A stretch of DNA of 64,000 nucleotides, taken from contig JAKCWG010000206.1 in assembly GCA_021464415.1 (NCBI GenBank), positions 40,172 to 104,171 on the forward strand, read 5' to 3'. Positions 22,719 to 33,624 of the stretch are shown piece after piece (position 1 is the stretch's first letter; each line of letters starts with the position of its first letter). Position numbers and translations under genes: made by a program. The DNA is from Lonicera japonica (lineage: Eukaryota > Streptophyta > Magnoliopsida > Dipsacales > Caprifoliaceae). Under the pieces are notes generated by a model. The model was given only the letters and a program-made list of their open reading frames with translations. It searched no databases and was not told the origin of the DNA.

Positions 22719-24207
22719 TTCAAACTCAAGTGGTCGTCTTCTCTTGTCGGCGTAACTCTTTTGTCGACTTTGGGCAGTTAGTAAACCGTTGCTTAATAAG
22801 TTTAATCTTCTCCGTAGTATCTTGCACTAACTGCGGTCCTAAAATTGCTGTTTCGCCTGCCTCAATCCAACAAACGGGAGATTTGCATGGTCTTCCATAT
22901 AATGCTTCAAATGGAGCCATTCCAATACTGGCTTGGAAACTGTTATTATAGGCAAACTCGGCAAGTGGTAAGTACTCATCCCAATTTCCACGAAAATCAA
23001 GTATACAGGCCCGTAGCGTATCCTCGAGGATTTGATTGTCCGCTCAGACTGTCCGTCAGTCTGCGGATGAAAAGCTGTACTAAAATCCAACCGAGTGCCT
23101 AACGAACGCTGAAGTGCTTCCCAGAAATGTGAAGTGAATCTAGAATCACGGTCAGACACTATTGAAACTGGGATGCCATGAAGTCGAACGATCTCGTTAA
23201 TGTAGAGTTTTGCCAACTTTTCTAAGGAATCGGTCTCCCGAATGGTAGGAAATGAGCCGACTTGGTTAAGTCGATCCACAATAACCCAAACTGCATTGTG
23301 CTTCCGCTGCGTACTCGGGTAAACCCATCAGAAAATCCATTGTGATATTGTCCCATTTCCACTCCGGAATAGGAAGAGGTTGAAGTTGACCCGCAGGCTT
23401 CTGGTGTTCTATCTTTATCCTTTGACAAGTTAAGCAGCGAGAAATAAATTGAGCCACATCTCGTTTCATTCCTTGCCACCAATAAGTACGTTTTAAATCT
23501 CGGTACATCTTAGTGCCTCCTGGATGAATAAAGAATCTTGAATTGTGAGCCTCGGCCATGATGGTTTCTTTAAGTTCGTTGTTTAACCTTGGTACAACTA
23601 GTTTCTCTTTATATCTCAATCCACCATCAGTACCCAATGTGAAACCTTCCACCTCATTTCCGGATTGAAGTTGATCTTGGCATTTTGCTAACTCATCGTC
23701 ATACCATTGGCTCTCAATTACTTGACTCTGCAGTAATGGTCTGGCCACGAGATTTGAAAGGAAAGCAATGTCCTCATTTCGACGTACGATTAAGTTGTAC
23801 CGCTGAAGCTCCTCTATGAGTTTCCACTCTCGGCATCTCAAAGCTGCCATTGAACCGGGCGTTTTCCGACTTAGAGCATCGGCAACTACGTTCGCCTTGC
23901 CGGGATGATATTGAAGCGTGAAGTCATAATCCTCAAGGTACTCTATCCAACGACGTTGTCTTAAATTCAAATCTCGTTGTGTGAAGATGTACTTGAGGCT
24001 TTTGTGGTTCGAAAATACCTCGAATTTCTCTCCATAAAGGTAATGACGCCATATCTTCAAAGCAAAAACTACTGCGGCTAGCTCTAGGTCATGTGTAGGA
24101 TAATTCTTCTCATGAGCTTTCAGCTGGCGTGATGCATAGGCTATAACATGCTCTAACTGCATTAGGACGCAACCAAGTCCTAAGTGAGAAGCATCACAAT
24201 ATATCAC
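22719..24207 (-). pseudogene. RNase H and integrase of the Tekay element, frameshifted
   Basis: One frame of 313 codons (23266-24207) holds RNase H ([35 protein letters not shown]) and the integrase zinc-binding region ([20 protein letters not shown]), then [12 protein letters not shown]. The integrase core continues in another frame (22839-23279: [30 protein letters not shown]) and again after a shift (22726-22920: [17 protein letters not shown]). Catalytic-type aspartates and the downstream glutamate are present. Breaks look like single-base indels rather than long decay. Confidence 0.85.
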
Positions 24208-24555
24208 ATATCCTAGGCCCCTTTTGGCAGTGCTAGGACTGGAGAGCGGTAGTTAAACGATACTTCAACTCATTAAAAGCTTCTTCACAGCGATTGTCCC
24301 CAAACGAATGGCACACCTTCTGGGTAAGGTGAGTAAGTGGAGATGCTATACGGGAGAAGTCTTGAACGAAACCTTCTATAATAAACCAGCTAAACCCAGA
24401 AAACTTCGGATTTTTGTCACATTAGTAGGGCGGCGCCAACTGGACACAGCGTCCACCTTAGCTGAATCTACAGAAATACCACCTCGTGAGACAACGTGTC
24501 CAAGAAATTTCACTTCTTCTCTCCAAAAGTCGCACTTCGAAAATTTGGCGTAGAG
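24208..24555 (-). pseudogene. RT connection region of the Tekay element, broken frame
   Basis: On the minus strand the words [20 protein letters not shown] and [11 protein letters not shown] follow the RT after an in-frame stop. FLGLAG is then followed by a frameshift. This is the RT thumb/connection region between the RT and RNase H frames. Confidence 0.75.
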
Positions 24556-25077
24556 TTAGTGGTCTCTTAGCAACTGCAGGGCTGTGAAAAGGTGTTTCCT
24601 ATGCTCCGCCTCTGAAGAAGAGTAAATCAATATATCATCGACAAATACTATAACAAATCTGTCTAAGAATGGGCGAAAAATACGATGCATCATATCCATG
24701 AAAGCTGCTGGTGCATTCGTTAATCCAAATGGCATAACTAGAAATTCATAGTGGCCGTAGCGTGTCCGGAAAGCTGTCTTGGGAATATCTTCTTCTCTTA
24801 CCCTTAACTGATGGTATCCTGATCTTAAGTCGATCTTGGAAAAGAAATGAGCTCCCTGTAATTGATCAAATAAATCATCGATTCGTGGAAGAGGATACTT
24901 ATTCTTGATCGTCACTCGATTTAGTTGGCGATAATCCACACACAATCGTAATGATCCATCAGCTTTCTTGGCAAACAACACAGGTGCTCCCCATGGTGAC
25001 GAACTAGGGCGAATAAAACCTTTGGCTAAAAGATCCTCTAACTGGGTCTTAAGCTCCTTGAGTTCTGCAGGAGCCAA
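24556..25077 (-). CDS. Reverse transcriptase core of the Tekay element
   Basis: This 173-codon open segment holds RT motifs in order: [80 protein letters not shown], and the catalytic FVDDILIYS. The F-V-D-D box is intact. The segment ends at a stop just after LRDH, where the family normally continues. It is joined upstream to the protease/RT linker by a frameshift near 25085. Confidence 0.9.
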   Translation of the reverse strand: MAPAELKELKTQLEDLLAKGFIRPSSSPWGAPVLFAKKADGSLRLCVDYRQLNRVTIKNKYPLPRIDDLFDQLQGAHFFSKIDLRSGYHQLRVREEDIPKTAFRTRYGHYEFLVMPFGLTNAPAAFMDMMHRIFRPFLDRFVIVFVDDILIYSSSEAEHRKHLFTALQLLRDH

Positions 25078-25386
25078 CCGTATGGAGTAATAGAAATAGG
25101 AGCAGTTCCGGGAACTAGATCAATTGAGAACTCGATTTCACGTTGCGGCGGTAAACCAGGTAAATCCTCCGGAAAAACATCCAAGAATTTCTTAACAACG
25201 GGGCACATCTTGTGGAGTAAGAAGTAAAACTTCATCACTCACAACGTTGCAAAGCCAGCCAACATAATCTCTATGTTCCTTCTTAGTAGCATACGATATC
25301 GGGTATAGATTATATCTCTCGCCAAATAAAACAACCGTTTCTCCCCCCATGGTGGGTAATAGTAACTCGCTTGGCATGACAGTCAA
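25078..25386 (-). pseudogene. Protease-RT linker of the Tekay element, two frames
   Basis: Words VVLFGERYNLYPISYATKK (about 25270-25335) lie in one frame, and [20 protein letters not shown] (25120-25190) in another. The shifts sit near short C runs (25197-25200 on the plus-strand complement and 25340-25346), suggesting one-base slips. Confidence 0.75.
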
Positions 25387-26881
25387 TCACCGCATAATAT
25401 TTGGTCAACCAATCCATTCCCAAAATGAGATCATACTGTTCCATCTCCATGACTATAAAATCATCTTCTATATGACAATTCTGATGCAAGGTAATAATCG
25501 CGGTGCAATATTGGTTTAGGTTCGTTGTACTACCCATGGGAGAACTAATGCTAACGGGGAGAATAAGCCTCTTAGTTTTCAACTTTAAACTCGATACACA
25601 GTTGAACGAAATAAAGGAGTGTGAAGCACCAGTGTCGAATAAAACTCTAACTCCTGTCGAGAAAAGAATGAGGGTACCTTCCATAACGGTGTGATCTTCC
25701 TGATCTCCAGCTGGGTTGAGTGAAAAGAATCGGCCTCCGGAACTCCCTTGTGTTTGCTGCGGAATAGGGCGATAGTTGGATTGAAATTGGTTCTGGATCG
25801 GGTAGTTGGATTGCTGGTAGCCTCCACTAACTGACTGACTCTGGCCTTGCGAAGAACCTTGGCCTGTATAATCACCATAATTACCATATTGGTTCTGACG
25901 TCCATAATTGTCTCTACCACGACCACCTCGATAATCTCTTCCTCGACCACCCCAATTTCCTCGAAAACCTGACCTGCCAGGGACTTGTTTGTTTTTGGGG
26001 AAAGTTTTAATAACATGTCCGGTGTCCCCACATAAATAACAACCACCTGTGCGTCCACTACTACTCCCACTGCTGGTATAGTTTCCTCCTGAAGACTCTG
26101 AGCTAGAACGGGCTTTCTTGTCTCTACCCCATTTACCTCTACGATAACCCACATTGTCTCTCTTTCGGCCCGAATCAGAAGAAAATGAGGAACGGCGAGC
26201 TTGAGCGTACTGACTGTCAAGGTTTAAAGCTGCTTCAACCAACTGCTTGAACGAGGTGAACTCATAGAATCCCATAGCACATCTATATTCATCCTTGAGT
26301 CCTAGGAAAAACATCTCCATCTTTTCTTGGTCACTTAGGGCAAAAGTATCCATATACACACTAAGCTCTTCGAATTTCAGTCGATACTCCTCCACCGACA
26401 TCTCCCCTTGGACCAAGCTACGCAGTTCATCTCTCTTAGCTCGGCGGTAGGCGTCCGAAATAAATTGTAGTCGGAAGGCAGTCTCAAAATCTCGCCACTT
26501 ACGGATTCCCTCGGATTGCTTAATAACTCTCCACCACCGATGAGCATTCCCAGAGAGCCTAGTAGTCGCAAACTTGACCCACATCTTCTTGGGAGTTCTA
26601 ATAACCTCCAATCGTTCTTTGATTACAAAGAGCCAACCCTCTGCATCCTCGGGTCCCTTAGTTCCATCGAACACTGGAGGTTGAAGACGAGTGAATTCCC
26701 GTAGGTAAGTAATCTCATCCATCTCCCCTCCTTGAGGTTCGGGATCCTCCTCTGGGTTTTCCACGATGACTGGTTCCTCTTGGGTTCGGTCCTTGTTTGC
26801 ACCAGCTCCACTAGTAGACCCATGACTGTTCTTTAGGACTCCCGACAATTCCCCTATAAAGTCCTTCATCATCTTGTTCAT
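25310..26881 (-). CDS. Gag and protease of the Tekay element
   Basis: A 523-codon frame. Residues about 60-230 form the retrotransposon gag domain (RLQPPVFDGTKGPEDAEGWL; ATTRLSGNAHRWW; MSVEEYRLKFEELS). A Ser/Arg/Gly-rich stretch follows, then a zinc knuckle CYLCGDTGH in which the last cysteine position reads Phe (KTF). A Gln/Gly/Tyr-rich linker leads to an aspartic protease with LFDTGASHSFIS (about residue 408) and LILGMDWL. The first ATG is accepted because it lies about 230 bases from the primer site and begins the usual acidic N-terminal region. The frame is lost after the protease by a shift near 25345. The altered zinc knuckle would be expected to impair RNA packaging. Confidence 0.88.
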   Translation of the reverse strand: MNKMMKDFIGELSGVLKNSHGSTSGAGANKDRTQEEPVIVENPEEDPEPQGGEMDEITYLREFTRLQPPVFDGTKGPEDAEGWLFVIKERLEVIRTPKKMWVKFATTRLSGNAHRWWRVIKQSEGIRKWRDFETAFRLQFISDAYRRAKRDELRSLVQGEMSVEEYRLKFEELSVYMDTFALSDQEKMEMFFLGLKDEYRCAMGFYEFTSFKQLVEAALNLDSQYAQARRSSFSSDSGRKRDNVGYRRGKWGRDKKARSSSESSGGNYTSSGSSSGRTGGCYLCGDTGHVIKTFPKNKQVPGRSGFRGNWGGRGRDYRGGRGRDNYGRQNQYGNYGDYTGQGSSQGQSQSVSGGYQQSNYPIQNQFQSNYRPIPQQTQGSSGGRFFSLNPAGDQEDHTVMEGTLILFSTGVRVLFDTGASHSFISFNCVSSLKLKTKRLILPVSISSPMGSTTNLNQYCTAIITLHQNCHIEDDFIVMEMEQYDLILGMDWLTKYYAVIDCHAKRVTITHHGGRNGCFIWREI

Positions 26882-27097
26882 AGCTGTAAGGAGTCTAGAG
26901 CTATCTCCCCCTTCAGTTTCATGATCACCTTCCGGAAGGAAGTTTATTGAGCAGGAGCCTTGCCTCTACGCTTAGGCGGCATTCTACAAAATAACAAGGT
27001 CAACTAACAAAATCCAAGCATAAGGATAGGTTACAATGGAAAGGACGATATCCTAGTCTACCCACACTCCGGCGAAGGAAGAAAGAGAACCTAATTC

Positions 27098-27110
27098 CTC
27101 TGATACCAAC
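27098..27110 (-). other. Primer-binding site of the Tekay element
   Basis: CTCTGATACCAAC on the plus strand reads GTTGGTATCAGAG on the element strand, matching the complement of initiator methionine tRNA, one base from the 5' LTR. Confidence 0.88.
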
Positions 27111-27111
27111 T

Positions 27112-29316
27112 TGTGACGCCCCGAGTTCTGTTAGGAGGGAGAACCTCCGGAACACGGTTGATCACGGAGCCGTACGCGACGGCGGAAGTGAGTAAAAAGA
27201 TAAATAACTCTGGCGAGGAAGGACAATATGCAAAGGTCTAGTACATAAAACAAAATCAACTGGGAACATGCTAGAACTGTAGCTTCCCCTCCTGTTAACT
27301 CGTGCCTTACAGATTAGTCTGTACCGTTGCGCACCGGTTAACTAAAATGTAAGTCACTTGTCCACATTAGGCTAACATTCAACCATAGACATGTTCCTCC
27401 AACCCATTACAAAATAACCAAAAAGAATAAAATTAAGGAACAGTAAATGTCCGCAAAATACATACATTAGCAATATATAACTGTCACAAAATAGTCATAC
27501 ACAATACAGTCTCCATAACCTCAAGTAGGCTACATAGAGAGTACAAACATGGATACATAATATAAGTGGGGTTATGGTACAATAAGATAGATAACATGGC
27601 CTTTCAGTAGTGAAAGGCCCTCACACTACAGTATCAGAGGAGACTAAGACTTGTCGACCTTTCCCTTATCAGCTCGCCCCGTCCCATCCTTAGAAGTACC
27701 TGTGTAGGAAAAACTGTGAGCCAAACGGGCCCAGTAGGAACTATAGGAGCTGTGAGAAAAACATGTATATGTAGGAGAAGCTTTATAAAGTGAGTTCGTA
27801 ATTAGTCCGTATACATAAGTCATAAACATGTATGTAAACAATGTAATATATACATAGTCTCAAGACACCACGACCAGGCCTACATCGTATCAACCATGTA
27901 TAATACTCACGTCTAGGATTTTTCATATCTACTGTACAGAGATAGCCGGCACTCGGTTTCTTCTGCCCAAGGCAGGGACCACCTACCAGGTCCACCTAGA
28001 CGCTACCTCACGCAGCCACACAGGCATACGCTACCTCACGCAGCCACACAGGCATACGCTACCTCACGCAGCCACAAAGGCATACGCTACAATAATCTCA
28101 CGTAGCCACTAAGGCTATACGCTACTGGTAATAACCATCTACCTGGTACGAGCGGTGTTGACTACTCTGTATAAGGAAAATCATATTTTTCCCAATCACA
28201 ATTATAACATCATATACATCATGTAAAAAGGTATAGTAGTCCATTTCATGAGTATCAAGTGATATAAAGTGCGTATCATAAGTTTACTTCACTATACGGA
28301 CTGATAAGTACCTGCGCGCTAGAGGCCAGGAACAAGGGTTTGTCATAAATCAAGGAAATGGAAGAAATACTTGAGGAAATATGATATACTACATTTTATA
28401 AGAAATAAACAACCATTTCCCTCATAATTTATAGGCCCAAAGCGTACATATACGCAGCAATAGTTGTAACCCTAGAAAACCCCCAAATTTGTATAAAAAT
28501 GGTGATTGGGTGTATAAACTCTTAAAATAGGTTTTAATAATAGTTTTCCTACCTCAATAGCGTTCAACCTTCACCACACGAGCCGCAAATCGAACTCTAG
28601 ACGACGGGGGCGCAAGATACCATGGTTGAGCTTGAAACCCTAGCTTGGTGGATGTGAAGAAAGGAAGAAGATGATGGATATAATGTGTTTGATCTTTGAT
28701 TTGGGTGGTAATATGTGTTAAAATTACACTCATAAACTCATTTCTACAATTCCTCACTTCCCTCAAGCTCTCTCCATGGGTTCAGGTCGAAGTGGAGAAG
28801 AAGAGAGGGTTGAAGGTGTATAAAAATCGAGTCAAGGCTTAAAAAATATCATTTTTGACTGCTACAGGGAAATGTAGTCGACTACACTACAGTTCATGTA
28901 GTCGACTACATGGTTCTGGAAATTGGTTCATCCTCAGCTTTGCTTGCTTATGCCACCAACTGATCTTGTAACCTTATTTTGACCAACGAGAAGTGGGAAT
29001 TGGCTTCCGGGCAAAACACGAAAGTTCTTGGAAATTGAAATACCTTTCCAATGGTATAAAGTAGGTCCCATTCTGATCTAAAATGAAAAAGTTATGATAT
29101 CTAGAATGACTGAAGGTCGGTTTGTCGGGTAAGTTTAAAATGTGAGATTTTGCAAATTTCGACTCGGGTACTCTACATAACCCTTTCCAACTTAAAAGAT
29201 GAATGTAATAACATCTATAAAATAGTGTGGAAGTGTTCCCTATAGTCGGATACGTCTCAAGCACACTCTCGTGTCTCGGGCATAAAATGTGGTACATTTA
29301 CCCTACGGGTGTTACA
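27112..29316 (-). repeat. 5' LTR of the Tekay element (right on the map)
   Basis: The 2205-bp LTR is nearly identical to 20037-22240. Palindromes are at 28873-28886 and 28895-28912. The 28-bp tandem array is at 28001-28125. Confidence 0.92.
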
Positions 29317-29321
29317 CTGGG

Positions 29322-29703
29322 CTACTTGCTACTTGGCCCACTTATTTAAGTACACTTTATTGAATTTTTGCTATATTAATTTTTTTCATTTTATGTCTCA
29401 ATTTTGGACCCTGAGATGACTGAATTTGAAAAAGTACTAAACTGGAAAGTTATAGATCTTGAAATTTTCTTTAAATTAGGCTCAAGAATTGCATGATTTG
29501 GAGTTCCAAATAAAAAGTTATGCATCTGGAAGTATTGAGAACTTTTAGGTGTCTTCATGCACTTTAATTTCTCTATTTTTTTCAATCTTTTCCAATTCTT
29601 TTCTAGTACCTGAAAAATATTAAAAATATAAATATTAGTAATAATATACACTCTCTAAATTATAAATTAACATAATAAATTATACTAATTTCTTGGTGCA
29701 TAA
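29322..29703 (-). repeat. 5' LTR of the minus Athila-like element, part two
   Basis: This completes the LTR interrupted at 20036; together the parts give about 1380 bp. It matches the first part of the plus-copy LTRs (39398 onward, inverted). The final bases read TAA rather than TCA. Confidence 0.82.
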
Positions 29704-30310
29704 ATGATCTTCCATTGAAAACCTTTGGGTGTATTGCCTTTGTTCACATACATGCTCACAACCGAAATAAACTTGATCCTCGAGCTCTCAAAACCATTTT
29801 TCTTGGCTATTCCCCAACCCAAAAAGGTTATCACTGCTACTGTCCCCAAAACAAGAAGACTTATGTTTCTTGTGGTGTTACCTTTTTTAAAAACATTCCA
29901 TACTACACTCCAGTTGTGCTTCAGGGGGAGAATAATAACCGAGAAGCTCATTATCGTTGGGACACATTACTCACTATGCCTAGTACTTCACTTCCTACAG
30001 CACTTGAACCAATAGTCACCATGCCTAGTGTTCCATTTAATGTTCCACCTGAAGCAACAGTAGTTGTCCCAGACATAATCCAAATCGATACTTCACCGAG
30101 TCAACAATGAAGTAACATGCCAGAAGATAACATTCCAGTAATAGAAACAGGGCCAGAAACAACTATGCCTAATCTGCAAAAGTTACATGTCTTCTCTATA
30201 AAAAAAGTCGCCCAAGGGAATAAACAAGTCATGAATCCAACGCACAGCCAAGAGGCCGAGCCGATGGTAGAACCTCATCTTCCAAGTTTGTCAGGTAAAT
30301 CCCAAAAATA
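29704..30310 (+). pseudogene. copia integrase C-terminal part
   Basis: This starts with the second copy of the ATGAT target and continues the copia integrase: KTFGCIAFVHIHAH, KTIFLGYSPTQKGYHCY and VSCGVTFFKN are the standard C-terminal words. A variable Pro/Thr/Val-rich linker follows, with a stop near 30109 and a second open stretch to 30310. Confidence 0.85.
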
Positions 30311-30389
30311 ATCCAAGTTCTATTCTTGATCTTGATGCACCAATAGCAATTAGAAAGGGTATTAGGTCTTGTAATCAACATCCCATTTC

Positions 30390-31383
30390 CAAGTTTCTTT
30401 CTTATTCAAATTTATCATCTTCGTATTGTTATTCCCAGGTCAATCGAGGAGGCCCTAAATGTTCCTCAATGGAAAACTTCTGTATTGGGGGAAATGCGCA
30501 CACTTAAACAAAACAACACATGGAGTTTGGTGGAGTTGCCAAAAGGCAAGAAAGTGGTAGGATGCAAATGGGTATTCACAATAAAATATAAGGCTGATGG
30601 CTCTATTGAATGGTACAAAGCACGGTTGGTGCCCAAAGGTTTTACTGAAACGTACGAGATTAATTACTACATAGAAACTTTTGCTCTTGTAGCAAAGCTC
30701 AATACTATTTAGATTTTACTCTCTTTGGCAGCAATCACTGACTAGCCTTTACATCAACATGATGTAAGAATGCATTTTTAAATGGAGACCTTGAAGAAGT
30801 TTACATGAGTTAACCATAAGGTTTTAAAGGAAAATTGGGAAGTAAAAACTGTTTGTATGCTCAAAAAATCTCTCTACGGTTTAAAACAATCCCCATGTGC
30901 TTGGTTTAACTGTGTTTTAAAAGTAATCAAGAGGCTTGGTTATATTCAAGGACAAACTGATCATACAATGTTTGTCAAACACTCTAAAGGTGAGGATGTA
31001 ACTATTCTGATTGTGTATATTGATGATATTATTGTTAGAAGGAATAATATTGAGGAGATAAAGAGAATTAAATAGATGATGGCGAAGGAATTTGAAGTCA
31101 AAGACCTTGGGGCTTTAAGATACTTTATGGGAATGGAGTTTGCTAGGAGTAAGAAAGGTATTTCAATTTCCCAAAGGAAATACACTTTAGATCTCTTAAA
31201 AGAAATTGGTATGTTGGGATGTAAACTAAGTAAAACTCCAATTGAACTAGGTAATAAGGAAAAAATGTTCAAACGAGACCCTATCGACAAAGGAAGTTAT
31301 CAACTTCTTATTGGAAAGCTTATTTATCTCTCGCATAGAAGACCTAACATAGTCCTTATTGTGAGCATAGTAAGCCAGTATAT
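30390..31383 (+). pseudogene. copia reverse transcriptase, degraded
   Basis: RT words appear in order across three frames: TLKQNNTWSLVELP, VVGCKWVFTIKYKADGS and WYKARLVPKGF (30485-30712); KKSLYGLKQSPCAWF, then IVYIDDIIV, carrying the catalytic Y-I-D-D box (30857-31075); LGALRYFMGMEFARS and ISQRKYTLDLLKE (31076-31400). Stops near 30712, 30743 and 31073 and frameshifts between blocks inactivate it. It ends in VSQY at the TATAT target of the solo LTR and continues at 32796. Confidence 0.88.
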
Positions 31384-32795
31384 TGTTGTGGATGTTTCAA
31401 TTACTCGCAAGTGCACGAATCGAATACTGGTATAGCTTAGGCAAGAGCGAGGTCGAACCCTAGGAACTTGACGGATGGAACATACGTATCTCTCTCACTA
31501 ATTCTAATTAATTCCTAATCTAGCTTAAAAAGTGATTGGGATGATTTATCAACTAAGAATACAAATAAAATAATAAACTAATAAAAATATTAATGAAATA
31601 ATCAATTAATAAAATACTAGGGTGGCGGAGCCATATATTTGATATCATGTTCCTAGTATCCATACCCAACAAACTCTACTTTTGTCTTGCACTAATTTGG
31701 CCTCTCGACTTTATTAGGTGCGAAAAATAAATCCAATTAAGTCCAATTAATTTATAAAATTCAATTATTAATTCTTCCACAGCCAAATGAATGTATAAAA
31801 TCAAAACACTCACTATATCCGTCAAAACACACCCTATATCCGCTCTCAACAAATCATAAGGTGAATCCAACAAAAAATAACGAGAATCCAATTTTGTTTT
31901 TTATCAATTAAAATAGGCATTCAGTAAGAAAAACTGTTTTTAATATTAAAGCATTAAATTGGTAGAGTCAATTGGCATGAATACGTGCAAGGAAATCAAT
32001 CAAATATACTCATCCTTAACCCTAGAAAATAACGTAGCCTAGCATGCTTATAATTAAAACACAATACATAATTAAATAATGCATAAATAAATAAATTAAA
32101 TACTTGGTACGCGCGAATAAATTGAAAAAGAAAATAATAAAATCCAAATTGATGTAACCGAATAAAAATATGTCCTGTGCTCTTGGCAGAAAAGAGAAAA
32201 AAAAATAATTGAAAAGCTATCTAATACTTCTGCACACTTATCGAAAAATAGAGAAAAGAAGAAAAGAAATTTATTGTGCTTTATTGAAAAGGAAGAAAAT
32301 TAAAGGCTGCTTCCGGTTGATTGCTGCGCTGCCTTCTTTTTATTCTTGCGATTGTTGTGCTTTAGGATTTAGTGGCTTATGGGCTTGGGCAGCTGACTTA
32401 ATGCATTAGGCTGTGCAAAGTGGGGCTGGGAATGGCTGGATTAAATAAGTGGGCTTGGCCTATTCTCGCTAGAATTTATTTATTTGTCGCACTGATTGTA
32501 TTTCGGTCATAACTACGGGCTTCGAACTCCGATTGACGCAAGATTTTAGCCCACACGTAGCTAACTCAAAGGTCTAGAACTTTTGTCTCTGGAGATTTCT
32601 TCAAATTCCGTACAGATTAGTGCCAGAAATTTATCGAACTCAAACCTTGCACGCAGCGAATTTTTCCTTCAATCGAAATCTTCTCGATTTAATTCAAAAC
32701 ACCTGAAAAGCTCCAAAAGCACAACAAATGTAATAATATATGCTCTTCAAAGTCTATATTAGTAGACTACAATGTACTAATTTCTTGGCACATCA
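31384..32795 (-). mobile_element. Solo LTR of an Athila-like family
   Basis: A 1412-bp unit runs TGTTGTGGATG to CACATCA with TATAT duplicated on both sides (31379-31383 and 32796-32800). It is homologous in places to the LTRs of the two Athila-like elements (the cgcaagtgcacgaatcga-type start, the 31700-31990 block, and the end cttggcacatca), but diverged enough to be a sister family. The orientation matches the minus copy. No internal sequence is present. Confidence 0.87.
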
Positions 32796-33385
32796 TATAT
32801 GCATGCACTATGTCAAGGTCATCTTGATCTTATGTACAGAATCTTGAGGTATTTGAAGTAAACGCCTAGAAAGGGATTGTTTTTGCTAAAACGGATGATT
32901 AAAAAATTAGAGCTTTCACTGATGCAGATTAGGCTGGTTCTATTGACGACAAAAAGTCTACATTTGGGTATTGTACCTTATTATGGAGAAATTTGGTGAC
33001 ATGGCGTAGTAAAAAACAGACTGTTGTTGTAAGAAGTAATGCAGAAGCTGAATTTAGGGCTTTGGCACACGGAGTTTATGAGCTTATCTGGATAAGAAGA
33101 GTGGTGGAAGAGCTGAAGATCAAATATGAAGAACCTATACACCTATGTTGCGATAACAAGTCAACCATTAGAATAGCCCACAATCCTGTCCATCACGATA
33201 TAACCAAACATGTGGAGGTAGATCGACATTTTATCAAGGAAAAGATTAATACAGGTATGATCAGCATTGAATATAGATCTTCTTCCCAACAACTAGCTAA
33301 TATACTCACAAAAGGACTAACAAAACAAGCATTTGATTTCCTTGTAAGCAAGCTTAGTCTCATTAACATCTACAGCCAAGCTTGA
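32796..33385 (+). pseudogene. copia RNase H
   Basis: This continues the copia polyprotein after the solo LTR: MHALCQGHLDLMYRIL, then FTDAD and a stop at the position of a usual Trp, SIDDKKSTFGYC, and an open 130-codon part from 32993 (NAEAEFRALAHGVYELIWI; LCCDNKSTIRIAHNPV; KHVEVDRHFIKEKI). These are the RNase H catalytic-region words in the usual order. It ends seven bases before the 3' LTR. Confidence 0.88.
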
Positions 33386-33392
33386 GGGGGAG
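33382..33392 (+). other. Polypurine tract of the copia element
   Basis: TTGAGGGGGAG directly precedes the 3' LTR. Confidence 0.85.
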
Positions 33393-33624
33393 TGTGGACA
33401 AAATCAATTTGAATAATATTCTGATTTGTAATTTATTCTACTTTTATTGTATTATGAGCTGTTAGGATATTTGTCAAAAAATCTTTCCTTATGAGTCATA
33501 TATTATGGTGTTAATAGCCTATGATTTTAGGCACTTAATTGTAGGTTTTGTTTCCTTATTATAATCTATTTATATGTCCTTTCTCTATTGTTTCAATATA
33601 CATAAAATATTATCTACATTCTCA
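33393..33624 (+). repeat. 3' LTR of the copia element
   Basis: This 232-bp LTR begins TGTGGACAAAATC, ends ATTCTCA and is followed by the target duplication CCAAC. Confidence 0.92.

Larger units (their letters stand above)
20037..29316 (-). mobile_element. Tekay-type chromovirus (Ty3/gypsy), full length
   Basis: The 9280-bp element has LTRs at 20037-22240 and 27112-29316. The polypurine tract next to the left LTR and the methionine-tRNA primer site next to the right LTR fix the minus orientation. Coding order on the minus strand is gag, protease, RT, RNase H, integrase, chromodomain. The chromodomain and long LTRs point to the Tekay/Del clade. The flanks are CTGGC and CTGGG, a 5-bp duplication with one mismatch. 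The LTRs differ at only about 20-25 sites by eye, so insertion is recent. Yet pol carries several single-base frameshifts and at least one stop. Confidence 0.92.
13741..29703 (-). mobile_element. Athila-like non-autonomous LTR element (gag-protease only), minus copy
   Basis: The insertion is flanked by ATGAT (13736-13740 and 29704-29708). On the plus strand it starts TGTTGTGATAAA and ends ATAA, where the related plus copy would give ATCA, so the terminal base pair has mutated. Read on the minus strand: 5' LTR (29703 to 29322 and 20036 to 19037, split by Tekay), primer site, gag, protease-type domain, long 3' region, truncated 3' LTR. No reverse transcriptase, RNase H or integrase is present. 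Compared with the plus copy (39398-48215), two deletions are visible: leader plus gag N-terminus, and 3' end plus part of the 3' LTR. Confidence 0.88.
8050..33624 (+). mobile_element. Ty1/copia LTR retrotransposon carrying three nested insertions
   Basis: The element has LTRs at 8050-8282 and 33393-33624 (TG...CA, about 232 bp), a primer site at 8283, and a polypurine tract just before the 3' LTR. CCAAC is duplicated on both sides (8045-8049 and 33625-33629). Its coding order, gag, protease, integrase, reverse transcriptase, RNase H, is that of Ty1/copia. Three insertions split it: solo LTR A in the pre-integrase/integrase, the Athila-like element in the integrase, and an Athila-like solo LTR in the RT/RNase H. 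Removing them leaves roughly 4.6 kb. Frameshifts and stops throughout, and LTRs differing at about one base in ten, show an old, dead copy. Confidence 0.92.

Noticed and set aside
25585..26220. 211-codon minus-strand frame overlapping Tekay gag
   Set aside because: It is the +1 shadow of the real gag-protease frame, whose motifs (zinc knuckle, DTGAS) are all in the other frame.
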